A stretch of DNA of 64,000 nucleotides. Source: Thermaerobacter marianensis (GTDB lineage: Bacteria > Bacillota > Sulfobacillia > DVGY01). Shown piece after piece: positions 9,577 to 18,597 of this stretch. The notes beneath the pieces are model-generated. The model was not told the origin of the DNA. It searched no databases and saw nothing but the letters and a program-made list of their open reading frames with translations. The stretch's first letter is position 1. Each line of letters begins with the position of its first letter. The DNA is taken from contig DYGY01000004.1 in the NCBI GenBank assembly GCA_020724425.1, positions 1 through 64,000 on the forward strand, written 5' to 3'. A program made the position numbers and the translations under genes.

Positions 9577-11605
9577 GTGACTAGAGACGCTTATATTAAT
9601 CATGAAAAGGGAATACATGCTCGTGTAGCGGCTATGATCGTCCAGAAGGCTAGAGAGCTAGAAGAAAGCTATGAGGTTAGAATTTATCTTAAATATGGGA
9701 AGAAGGCTGAGATTCCAGCTACTAATATGATGCCTTTGGTCTCTTTGCAAATAAAAAAAAGGAGACACGGTTATCGTGGAGGCCAGGGGTAGGGATGCAA
9801 AGAGTGCTGTTGATGAGATGGTAGGGTTCTTGGAGAGTGATTTTCAGATTAATGACTTAAGGTTGCAGGAGTTAGATAGCGTAATTCAAGATACTACTTT
9901 TACCGCAGAGCAGGTCTTTTTCAGTATGGTGAATGGCTTGCTGGTTATTGATGACAATGAGGTGGTAACTATTTTTAATCCAGCCGCGGAGAGGATTTTG
10001 GGGTTATCTGCGGCTGATGTGATTGGGAAGAAAATATTTGAGGTCCTACCTAATTCCAGGCTGCATGTTGTTTTAAAAACGAGGGAGGCTGAGTTAGGGA
10101 AGAAGCAGGTCATCGGTGAGTCTGTCATTATCACTAACCGGACACCTATAGTGGTTGATGGGAAGACTAGGGGAGCCATGGCTATTTTTGAAGACATTTC
10201 GGCTTTGGAGCAGACGGTCGGGGAATTAAGAGAGGTTAAGGAGTTAAAGGAGAGGCTTCATCTTGTTCTAGAGTCAGTTGAAGATGGTATCTGTGTGGTA
10301 AACAAGGAGGGAGAAATCACCTATGTAAATCCTGCTTATATAAAGATTGTGGGGCAGGATGAACTTATTGGGAAGAATGTCTTTAACATTGCACCAGAGG
10401 GGGTTAGGTGCAGGGTATTAAAGACTGGTAAACCTGTCTTGGGAGAGATTAGTCAGAAGGCTAATGGTGTGAGAATAGTGGCAAACGTCAATCCTATTGT
10501 GGTTGATGGAGAGGTTGCTGGGGTAGTTTCAACAATTAAGGATTTAACTGAGGTTAGAGAGTTGATGGAAAAACTGAATCAGATTACCGCTAGAGCTGAG
10601 TATCTGGAGCAGGAACTCATTAGGACTAAGAAGCCGCATGAGGCTTTCAACAAGATTATTGGGAGCAACAGTAAATTAATGGAATCTCTGGCTGTTGCGG
10701 GAAAGGCTGCCGATACTAGTTCTACCGTTATGATTAGAGGTGAGAGTGGAACGGGGAAGGAATTGGTTGCTGAAGGAATCCACTATTCTAGTTCGCGTAG
10801 AGAGGGACCTTTCATAAGGGTAAATTGTGCAGCAATCCCTGGTAGTTTGTTGGAAAGTGAGCTATTTGGGCATGAGAGAGGTGCCTTTACAGGAGCGATA
10901 AAGAGAAAACTAGGGAAGTTTGAGTTGGCTCATCAGGGTACAATTTTCTTGGATGAGATTGGGGACATGGATAAGCAGATGCAGGTAAAGCTTTTAAGGG
11001 TTATTCAAGAACGCAAGTTTGAAAGAGTTGGTGGCGAGGAGACCATAGCTGTGGATGTACGTATAATTGCTGCCACTAATAGGAGTCTTGAAGAAATGGT
11101 TGAAGAAGGGAGTTTTCGAGAGGATCTCTATTATCGTTTGAATGTAATTCCGGTGTTTTTGCCTCCACTAAGAGATAGAAGAGATGATATTCCTGTCTTG
11201 GTTGATCATTTTATCAGTAAGTTTAATCAGAGCCTAGGGAAGAGTGTTAAGTGTCTAAAGGCTGAAGCTTTAGAGGTTATGTCAGGATATGGGTGGCCGG
11301 GAAATGTAAGAGAACTAGAGAATGTTATTGAGCGACTAGTTACTCTGACTGATAGTCACTTTGTGGATATTGATGAGTTACCTGGGTATTTACGAAGGGG
11401 TGACAAAGACAAGGAAGTTTTTGATGATGAGGTGATTTTGTCTTGGGAGGAATATGAACGCCAGATAATTACCAGGGCGTTAGAAAAGTATGGCACCTAC
11501 AATCGGGCCGGTAAGGTGTTGGGCTTAACTCACAAAACTATTGCCAATAAAGCTAGGAAATATGGGATAGAAAAAAAGGTTCATTGGGAAAAAGGAACAA
11601 GATGA
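9577..11605 (+). CDS. HPr-PAS-PAS-sigma54 AAA+-HTH transcriptional activator (enhancer-binding protein), frameshift-interrupted at an A8 run
   Basis: HPr-like domain (KGIHARVAAMIVQKA) in one frame up to about 9758, continuing in the next frame as GDTVIVEARGRDAKSAVDEMVGFLES. Then two PAS domains, GESGTGKE Walker A, GAFTGA, LDEIGDM, Fis-type HTH. GGAGG precedes GTG at 9577. Track ORFs 9496..9792 and 9776..11605. Confidence 0.85.
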
Positions 11606-11606
11606 T

Positions 11607-11647
11607 AACAAAGTATCAAGAAAAGAGGTCTCTCTTGATACTTTGTT
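11607..11647. promoter_or_regulatory. 15-bp perfect inverted repeat, candidate enhancer (UAS) for the sigma54 activator
   Basis: AACAAAGTATCAAGA (11607-11621) / TCTTGATACTTTGTT (11633-11647), about 60-100 nt upstream of the -24 element; not followed by a T-tract. Confidence 0.55.
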
Positions 11648-11702
11648 CCAATTGTTGTTATTGGCCTTTGGGTATACCCCTGAATCTCTCTTGTTTTTCT
11701 CT

Positions 11703-11718
11703 TGGCACGATTCTTGCT
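11703..11718 (+). promoter_or_regulatory. Sigma54 -24/-12 promoter of the dha-pts operon
   Basis: TTGGCACGATTCTTGCT: GG at 11704-11705, GC at 11716-11717, 10-nt spacing; near-perfect match to TGGCACG-N4-TTGCW. Confidence 0.9.
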
Positions 11719-11762
11719 GGTAATAGTATATAGAAGAATACTTCTTGAAAGGAGAACTTGGC

Positions 11763-12755
11763 GTGAAAAAACTGATAAACAGCACGGAGAGTGTAGTAGA
11801 AGAGATGTTAGCGGGTATTGAAGCTGCTCATCCTGAGGTGAGGAAACTAGATACAGCAAATGTTTTGGTTAGAAAAGATTCCCCCGTTAATAAGGTTGCC
11901 TTGATTAGCGGGGGTGGCAGTGGCCATGAACCTGCTCATGGAGGTTTTGTCGGCAAAGGAATGTTGGATGCAGCGGTTGCTGGTGCTGTCTTTACCTCTC
12001 CTACTCCGGATCAGATATATGAGGCTATTAAGGCTGTAGCTACAGAGGCTGGGGTCCTACTAGTTATTAAGAACTATACCGGTGATGTTATGAATTTTGA
12101 AATGGCGGGAGAAATGGCTGCTGCTGACGGATTAAGAGTGGATCAGATAATAGTTAATGATGATGTTGCCGTAGAGGACAGTACCTATACCACTGGGAGA
12201 AGAGGAGTAGCGGGTACGGTTTTTGTTCATAAGATTGCTGGAGCTAAGGCAGAAGAAAGGGCTTCTCTGGACGAGGTAAAGGCTGTGGCGGAAAAGGTAA
12301 TTCTAAACACCAGAACTATGGGTATGGCTTTAACTTCTTGTACTGTTCCAGCAGCAGGAAAGCCTACCTTTACTCTTGGGGAGAACGAAATGGAGATTGG
12401 TATTGGTATTCATGGTGAGCCTGGTACTCATAGGGAGGAACTGAAAACTGCCGATGAGATTACTGAGCATCTTGTTGATAGGATTCTTGCTGATCTGCCT
12501 TTAACAACTACTGATGAGGTTGCTGTGATGATTAATGGTTTGGGAGCTACACCTTTGATGGAGCTTTATATTGTCAACAGAAAGGTTCAAGAGATTTTAG
12601 AGACTAAAGGGATCAGTGTTTACAAGACATTTATTGGTGAATATATGACCTCTTTAGAAATGGCGGGGACATCTGTTTCCTTGTTGAAGCTGGATGAGGA
12701 ACTCAAGGTGTTGCTCGATGCACCTGCTGATACACCTGCTTTCAAGGTATTTTAG
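11763..12755 (+). CDS. dhaK: Dihydroxyacetone kinase subunit DhaK
   Basis: GTG start MKKLINSTESVVEEMLAGI; SGGGSGHEPAHGGFVGKGMLDAAVAG; conserved HGEPG. Confidence 0.95.
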   Translation: MKKLINSTESVVEEMLAGIEAAHPEVRKLDTANVLVRKDSPVNKVALISGGGSGHEPAHGGFVGKGMLDAAVAGAVFTSPTPDQIYEAIKAVATEAGVLLVIKNYTGDVMNFEMAGEMAAADGLRVDQIIVNDDVAVEDSTYTTGRRGVAGTVFVHKIAGAKAEERASLDEVKAVAEKVILNTRTMGMALTSCTVPAAGKPTFTLGENEMEIGIGIHGEPGTHREELKTADEITEHLVDRILADLPLTTTDEVAVMINGLGATPLMELYIVNRKVQEILETKGISVYKTFIGEYMTSLEMAGTSVSLLKLDEELKVLLDAPADTPAFKVF

Positions 12756-12767
12756 GAGAGCGAGGCT

Positions 12768-13445
12768 ATGACCTTGCTCTCGAGGAAAAAGGGGGAACAT
12801 GGGTTGAAATTAAGCACTTCTGACATATTGGAGATAGTCAGGGATATAGGTAAAGTAATTGAAGACAACAAGCAGTACCTGACTGAATTAGATGCCGCTA
12901 TTGGTGATGCTGATCATGGCATAAATATGGCTAGAGGATTTAGAGCTGTGTCACAAAAACTAGAGGGAATGCGCTCAGAGGATATTGGTGAGATACTTAA
13001 AGCAGTGGGAATGACTCTGGTTTCTAATGTTGGTGGAGCATCAGGACCTCTATATGGAACAGCTTTTATAAGGGCTGCTAGTGCAGTCCAAGGTAAATCA
13101 AGTGCGGGTTTAGATGACTTTGTAAGTATGCTGGATGCCGCTATTGAGGGTATTAAGAGTAGAGGTAAGGCAGAACTTGAGGATAAAACCATGCTTGATG
13201 CACTTATACCTGCTGTTGCTGCTTTAAGAGAGGCTGAAGCTGAGGGGATGAGCCTGGTTGCTGCCTTTGCTAGGGCTAAAGAAGCAGCTAATACTGGTAT
13301 GCTGCATACTAAAGATATTGTGGCTAGGAAAGGCAGAGCAAGCTATTTAGGAGAGAGAAGTTTTGGGCATCAAGATCCAGGAGCAACATCAAGCTATCTG
13401 ATGCTAGCAAGTATACATGAATCTTTACAGGAACTAAGGCGTTAG
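12768..13445 (+). CDS. dhaL: Dihydroxyacetone kinase subunit DhaL
   Basis: ELDAAIGDADHGINMARGF, SNVGGASGPLYGTAF, GERSFGHQDPGATSS. Start could be the TTG at 12804. Confidence 0.95.
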   Translation: MTLLSRKKGEHGLKLSTSDILEIVRDIGKVIEDNKQYLTELDAAIGDADHGINMARGFRAVSQKLEGMRSEDIGEILKAVGMTLVSNVGGASGPLYGTAFIRAASAVQGKSSAGLDDFVSMLDAAIEGIKSRGKAELEDKTMLDALIPAVAALREAEAEGMSLVAAFARAKEAANTGMLHTKDIVARKGRASYLGERSFGHQDPGATSSYLMLASIHESLQELRR

Positions 13446-13455
13446 GAGGATAGGA

Positions 13456-13848
13456 ATGGTTGGTCTGGTGATTGTATCTCATAGTCCAAAGATTGCAGAG
13501 GGTATAAGGGATCTTGCCTTGCAGATGACACCGGCTGGTATACCCCTGGCCTTGGTTGGTGGGCTAAGCACTGGTGAGTTAGGAACTAATCCAGAACAGG
13601 TACTAGAAGCTATTAACCAGGTTTATTCTGATGATGGTGTATTAATTCTCTTTGATCTTGGGAGTGCTTTTATGAGTGCTGAAACAGCCGTTGAGTTCTT
13701 GCCTGAAGACAAGCAAGAACGTATATATATTTCTGGTGCAGCATTGGTTGAAGGAGCTATCACTGCAGCTGTTGAGATTAGTCTGGGTAAACCCTTAGAG
13801 GAGATTAACCAGAGTTTAGAGTCTTTGAACGTGGGTAAGATTGGTTAG
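13456..13848 (+). CDS. dhaM: PTS-dependent dihydroxyacetone kinase phosphotransferase DhaM (EIIA-Man-like)
   Basis: VIVSHSPKIAEGIRDL, ILFDLGSAFMSAE; follows dhaL. Confidence 0.93.
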   Translation: MVGLVIVSHSPKIAEGIRDLALQMTPAGIPLALVGGLSTGELGTNPEQVLEAINQVYSDDGVLILFDLGSAFMSAETAVEFLPEDKQERIYISGAALVEGAITAAVEISLGKPLEEINQSLESLNVGKIG

Positions 13849-13864
13849 CGTGGAGGCTAGAGTT

Positions 13865-14134
13865 GTGGAAATCGAAAAAACAGTAGTCGTTAAAGGTGAA
13901 AATGGGTTGCATGCGCGACCTGCAGCAAAATTTGTGAAGAAAGCCAATGGCTTTAACTCGACAATCACCCTAATGGTCAATGATAAGCAGGGTAATGGTA
14001 AGAGCATGATTGGTGTTCTAGCGCTCAATGCTCGTAATGGTTCTTCTCTGGTAATTAAGGCTACTGGACCAGATGCCAGAGAGGCTGTTGACATACTGTC
14101 CAAGTATGTCGAGAGTGGATTTAAGGAGATTTAG
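13865..14134 (+). CDS. ptsH: HPr phosphocarrier protein
   Basis: GLHARPAAKFVKKA (His15 site), GKSMIGVLAL (Ser46 site). GTG at 13865 preceded by GGAGG; track ORF starts at 13841. Confidence 0.93.
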   Translation: MEIEKTVVVKGENGLHARPAAKFVKKANGFNSTITLMVNDKQGNGKSMIGVLALNARNGSSLVIKATGPDAREAVDILSKYVESGFKEI

Positions 14135-14145
14135 GAGGAACCAAC

Positions 14146-15876
14146 ATGTTGAAAGGAGTTAGGGTAGCTTCAGGATTTGCTATTGGAGAAGCGATAGTTC
14201 TTAGAGAAATCAATTTTACCAAGGTCGTTAAGTCATTAAATGAGGGACAGCTAGAAGCTGAGATGGAGAGATTCAAAGAAGCTGTTGATAAGGCAAAACA
14301 GCAGCTGCAGCAGATAGAGAATAATTTTCGTAGAGATGTGGGTGAGGAACAGGCAGCTATTTTTGTTGCTCAACAGATGTTTTTAGAGGATCCAGCTCTG
14401 GTTGATGAGGTAATCGAACAGATTAGAACTCGCAAGGTTAATGCAGAACAGATTGTTCAGGAACTATTTGAGGCCTATGCAGAAACCTTTGAGCAAATGG
14501 AAGATATGTACTTAAGGGAACGTGCCAGTGATATTCGTGATGTTGGTAGTCGTCTCCTTGCTAATCTCCAGGGTGTCACAGCGACACTAACTGCTATCAA
14601 AGAAGAATCCATTGTGATTGCTAGGGAGTTAACTCCATCCACTTTAGCTCAGTTGGATAGACAGAAAGTTATTGGTATTGCCATAGAGGAAGGGGGTTCC
14701 ACCTCTCATACAGCCATTCTGGCTAGAACTTTGGGTATACCGACAGTCATTGGAATCAGAAACCTTATCGATATGGTTTCTAGTGGCGATAAGGTCATCA
14801 TCGATGGTCAGGCAGGGGTTATTTATCTTAATCCTGATGAAGATATGCTGATTAGTTATAGGGTTAAAGAGGCTACATGGAAAAAGGAACAGCAGATATT
14901 AGAGGGGTTGAAGGATTTGCCTTCAGTAACTCAAGATGGGTATGAAGTTCAGTTAATGGCTAATATTGGTATGCCCGCTGATGTTCCTTTGGCTAATTTC
15001 TGGAACGCTGCTGGTGTAGGATTGTTCAGGACCGAGTTTTTGTATCTAGACCGTGATAGTTTTCCTAATGAAGAGGAACAGTTTCAAGCATATAAGGTTG
15101 TAGCTGCAGAGATGCAGGGAAAGCCTGTAATTATCCGTACCCTTGATATTGGTGGAGATAAGGAGTTAGCATATTTCCCTTTACCTAAGGAGGATAATCC
15201 TTTTCTAGGATTAAGGGCCATTCGTCTTTCATTAAAGCAGCAAGATATATTCAAGACACAATTAAGAGCTATTCTTAGGGCTAGTAGTTATGGAAATATA
15301 AAGATCATGTACCCTATGGTTAGTAGTGTTAAGGAGCTACTTGAGGCAAATCATTTGCTAGCAGAAGCTAAGCGAGAGTTGGAAAAAGAGGGATATACCT
15401 TTAGTAAGGATATAGAAGTAGGGATTATGGTGGAAACACCGGCAGTAGCTATGTTGGCAGATATATTTGCTCAAGAAGTAGATTTTTTCTCCATTGGAAC
15501 TAATGATTTGGTTCAATATACCTTAGCGGTTGATCGGTTGAATCAGGATATTGCTGTTCTTTACGATCACTATCATCCGGCGGTTCTTAGAATGATTAAG
15601 ATGGTTGTAGATGCAGCCCACAAGGAAGGTATCTGGGCAGGGATTTGTGGAGAAATGGCAGCTGATGTTCTCTGTACCCCCGTATTTCTAGGAATGGAAA
15701 TAGATGAGTTGTCTATGAATGCTATCGCTCTGCCTGAGATTAAGAGGGTGGTAGGTTCTCTGACTCAATCTAATAGTAAAGAGGTTATGACAAAAACACT
15801 AGCTTTAAGAACAGGTAGTGAGGTCAAAGAATATCTGCAAGAGGTATATCAAGAACACGGAGGTGGTTCTGTATGA
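14146..15876 (+). CDS. ptsI: PTS enzyme I (phosphoenolpyruvate-protein phosphotransferase)
   Basis: GGSTSHTAILARTLGIPTVIG, GLFRTEFLYLDR, IRTLDIGGDKELAYF, FFSIGTNDLVQYTLAVDR, GICGEMA. Confidence 0.96.
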   Translation: MLKGVRVASGFAIGEAIVLREINFTKVVKSLNEGQLEAEMERFKEAVDKAKQQLQQIENNFRRDVGEEQAAIFVAQQMFLEDPALVDEVIEQIRTRKVNAEQIVQELFEAYAETFEQMEDMYLRERASDIRDVGSRLLANLQGVTATLTAIKEESIVIARELTPSTLAQLDRQKVIGIAIEEGGSTSHTAILARTLGIPTVIGIRNLIDMVSSGDKVIIDGQAGVIYLNPDEDMLISYRVKEATWKKEQQILEGLKDLPSVTQDGYEVQLMANIGMPADVPLANFWNAAGVGLFRTEFLYLDRDSFPNEEEQFQAYKVVAAEMQGKPVIIRTLDIGGDKELAYFPLPKEDNPFLGLRAIRLSLKQQDIFKTQLRAILRASSYGNIKIMYPMVSSVKELLEANHLLAEAKRELEKEGYTFSKDIEVGIMVETPAVAMLADIFAQEVDFFSIGTNDLVQYTLAVDRLNQDIAVLYDHYHPAVLRMIKMVVDAAHKEGIWAGICGEMAADVLCTPVFLGMEIDELSMNAIALPEIKRVVGSLTQSNSKEVMTKTLALRTGSEVKEYLQEVYQEHGGGSV

Positions 15877-16385
15877 GAATACTAGCCTTGGTGGATCATG
15901 AGTTTGAAGACTTAGAACTTTGGTATCCGGTTCTCAGGTTACAAGAAGAAGAAATAGTTGTGGATTTAGTTGGGGCCAAGGAGAAACAAACATATTACGG
16001 TAAGTATGGTGTACCTGCGGTATCTGATTATTCCTATACAGATGTTGATGCAGAAAATTATGATGGTATTCTGGTACCTGGTGGCTGGGCTCCTGACAAA
16101 CTAAGGCGTTCTCCTGAGGTTATCAGGTTAATACAGGAAATGAATGAAATGAAAAAACCTATTGGGCAGATTTGTCATGCTGGTTGGGTGTTGATTTCTG
16201 CCCAGGTTGTTAAAGGGGTCAAGGTAACCTCTACTCCAGGTATCCGAGATGATTTAGAGAATGCAGGGGCGATCTGGTTTGATAAACCGGTGGTAACTGA
16301 TGGACACATTATTTCAGCTCGTCGACCACCAGATCTGCCCCTGTATATGAAAGAATATCTAAGAGTCCTAGATAGCAACAGGTAG
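15873..16385 (+). CDS. DJ-1/PfpI family protein
   Basis: LVPGGWAPDKLRR..., IGQICHAGWVL nucleophile elbow; 4-nt overlap with ptsI. Confidence 0.9.
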   Translation: MRILALVDHEFEDLELWYPVLRLQEEEIVVDLVGAKEKQTYYGKYGVPAVSDYSYTDVDAENYDGILVPGGWAPDKLRRSPEVIRLIQEMNEMKKPIGQICHAGWVLISAQVVKGVKVTSTPGIRDDLENAGAIWFDKPVVTDGHIISARRPPDLPLYMKEYLRVLDSNR

Positions 16386-16386
16386 G

Positions 16387-17661
16387 GTGGTAGTAGTGGA
16401 ATTGCAACTCAGGCAAAGTCAAGTACAGATAATGTCTCAGGAGATGCAAGAATCTTTGCGTCTCCTTGAGTTGCCCTTGTTGGAATTAAACACTTATCTA
16501 ACGGAGCAGGCCTCAGCAAATCCTCTCCTGGATTTTAGTGAGAGTTATCCTCTGAATAGCCGATACTCACTAGGTGATTGGAAAAGAGAAATCCCTGCTG
16601 AAGAGGGACTCTTGGAATATCTGGATAAACAGTTGGGTTTTTTAGAGGTATCAACAGATATCCAGAAGATAATTAGGTTCCTTATAGGTAGTCTCGATAG
16701 TAGTGGCTACCTTAGGGCGAGTATCAGTGATCTGGCAAAAGACTTACGGGTTAGTCAACAAAGTGTGAATGCAGCTTTAGAAATATTGCAACGGTTTGAT
16801 CCGGCAGGAATCGGTGCCCGTACTCTTGGTGAGTGTCTTTTGTTGCAGCTAGAGAGATTTGGTATCAGGGATGGACTTGCAGTAGCGGTTATTCAGGATC
16901 ATCTATTTGATGTGGCTAATGGTAGTCTTAAGAAAATAGCAAAGGAGAGACAGTGTTCTCTTAAAGAAGTTCAGGATGCTATCAACCTCATTAAATCACT
17001 GAATCCAAGGCCAGGTCAGATCTATGGCTCCTCGCAAGCTCCCTATATATTACCAGATATCTATATACATAGGATTGATGGTGAGTATCTGATTCTTCCA
17101 AATGAAAAGAGTAATTCTTTATTAAATGTAAATAGGGAGTATGTACGTCTTATAGATAATCCTACAACTGATTCGGAGACCAGGAATTATCTAAAACAGA
17201 AATACAGTCAGGCTCTTCATGTCATTAATAATTTGCATAAACGTAATCTGACACTAATAAGTATCGTTGAAGTACTGGTTGAAGAACAAAGACTCTTTTT
17301 TGATGAGGGTATAGACTTAAAACCGCTAACTAGAGAAGTTGTAGCCAAGAGATTAGGTTTACATGAGTCAACAGTTAGCAGAGCTGTTAGGGATAAGTAC
17401 ATATCTACTCCTTATGGTGTTTTCCCACTGGCTTTCTTTTTTTCGTCTACTCTGAGTGGGATTAGTGGAGAGGTCTCATCAATATCTGTAAAGGACCTAC
17501 TAAGAGAGATAGTTGCAGGAGAAGATCCCCTATCACCTTATACAGACAGTGCATTGCAAGAGCTGCTGGCTAAAGAAGGGATAACTATTTCTAGAAGGAC
17601 AGTGGCCAAGTATCGTAATCAGTTAGGTATTCCACCTGTTAAACTACGAATAAGGTATTGA
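16387..17661 (+). CDS. rpoN: RNA polymerase sigma-54 factor
   Basis: N-terminal Gln/Leu-rich region I, core-binding domain (DPAGIGARTLGECLLLQL), C-terminal RpoN box ISRRTVAKYRNQLGIPPVKLR. Confidence 0.95.
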   Translation: MVVVELQLRQSQVQIMSQEMQESLRLLELPLLELNTYLTEQASANPLLDFSESYPLNSRYSLGDWKREIPAEEGLLEYLDKQLGFLEVSTDIQKIIRFLIGSLDSSGYLRASISDLAKDLRVSQQSVNAALEILQRFDPAGIGARTLGECLLLQLERFGIRDGLAVAVIQDHLFDVANGSLKKIAKERQCSLKEVQDAINLIKSLNPRPGQIYGSSQAPYILPDIYIHRIDGEYLILPNEKSNSLLNVNREYVRLIDNPTTDSETRNYLKQKYSQALHVINNLHKRNLTLISIVEVLVEEQRLFFDEGIDLKPLTREVVAKRLGLHESTVSRAVRDKYISTPYGVFPLAFFFSSTLSGISGEVSSISVKDLLREIVAGEDPLSPYTDSALQELLAKEGITISRRTVAKYRNQLGIPPVKLRIRY

Positions 17662-17674
17662 ATGGAGGCAGGAC

Positions 17675-18232
17675 ATGAGTTTAGCGTCTCTTGGCCCGGT
17701 CATAGCGGCTATACGAGAGGAGTCTGAACTGGAACAGGCTATTAATAGTCCAGTTAAGACTATTTTCCTTCTCTCTAGTGATCTGATAAATAGTAAGCGT
17801 GTGGTACAGATGGTTCAGGGAGAAGGAAAACAGATCTTTCTTCATGTTGACCTTGTCAGGGGATTAGGTTCTGATCCAGAGGCCATTAGGTATATCGCTA
17901 GAGAGATTAAACCAGACGGGATAATATCAACAAAGACTCAGGCTGTTATGGCTGCAAAGGTGGAGGGATTACCTAGTATTCAACGTGTTTTTGCTCTAGA
18001 TTCACAAGCATTAGCTAAACTCACAAGAAGTATTTCAGCAGTTGAACCCGATGCTATTGAGATTTTGCCAGGCCTGTTACCAAAAGTAATTATGGACTTG
18101 AAGAAGAAATTTAGTATACCAGTAATCACCGGGGGATTAATCTCTGAAGAGGATGAAGTAGAGATTCTCTTGAAAGTGGGGGCTAGTGGAATATCTACAA
18201 GTTCTTCAAAACTGTGGAATTGGACTAGATAG
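17675..18232 (+). CDS. glpP: Glycerol-3-phosphate responsive antiterminator GlpP
   Basis: FLLSSDLINSKRVVQMVQGEGKQIFLHVDLVRGLGSD...EILPGLLPKVI...PVITGGLI. Confidence 0.92.
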   Translation: MSLASLGPVIAAIREESELEQAINSPVKTIFLLSSDLINSKRVVQMVQGEGKQIFLHVDLVRGLGSDPEAIRYIAREIKPDGIISTKTQAVMAAKVEGLPSIQRVFALDSQALAKLTRSISAVEPDAIEILPGLLPKVIMDLKKKFSIPVITGGLISEEDEVEILLKVGASGISTSSSKLWNWTR

Positions 18233-18244
18233 GCATATCCCGGG

Positions 18245-18270
18245 CCTCTGTGAAGAATTAATCACAGAGG
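18245..18270 (+). terminator. Hairpin after glpP, weak terminator-like
   Basis: CCTCTGTGA-N8-TCACAGAGG followed by TGTTTAGTT. Confidence 0.5.
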
Positions 18271-18421
18271 TGTTTAGTTATTAGAGAGAAGAGTAAGGGT
18301 AATTTCCGAACATATGATGAAAAACATAAAGGATGCTAGAAACAAGCTGGTTCACTACAAAGATCTTAAGTATTTGACGAGTTTAATGTTGTACTCAAAA
18401 TAGTTCGTGACTTAGAATAGG

Positions 18422-18462
18422 TAGTACACTTAGAGAGGAGGGTCTCCTCTCTAAGTGTACTA
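18422..18462. repeat. Long perfect inverted repeat (19-bp stem, 3-nt loop)
   Basis: TAGTACACTTAGAGAGGAG-GGT-CTCCTCTCTAAGTGTACTA; no T-tract. Confidence 0.8.
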
Positions 18463-18545
18463 GAAACGCATATTATCACATACATATTAACAGCAATCGT
18501 AAGTTTAGCGGCCGACTAAGCAGATAAACGCAACTAAATACCGCA

Positions 18546-18561
18546 ACTGGTATAGACAACT
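18546..18561. promoter_or_regulatory. NagR/DasR (GntR-HutC) operator-like site upstream of nagA
   Basis: ACTGGTATAGACAACT compared with the recalled dre-type consensus ACTGGTCTAGACCACT. Confidence 0.7.
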
Positions 18562-18581
18562 AAACAACTAGATGTTATACT
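18553..18581 (+). promoter_or_regulatory. SigA-type promoter of the nag/PTS operon
   Basis: TAGACA (-35, 18553-18558), 17-nt spacer, TATACT (-10, 18576-18581); -35 lies inside the operator-like site. Confidence 0.65.
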
Positions 18582-18597
18582 GTTCCTAGTATGTTAT

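Noticed and set aside
9886-10197. 103-aa minus-strand ORF
   Set aside because: Antisense shadow of the PAS coding region; likewise 12914..13192, 13816..14103, 16175..16378, 19383..19685, 22884..23093 and 26698..27276 are shadows of well-supported genes.
11525-11859. Two overlapping minus-strand ORFs in the dhaK promoter region
   Set aside because: They cover the activator 3' end, the palindrome and the sigma54 promoter; protein sequences look like translated non-coding DNA.
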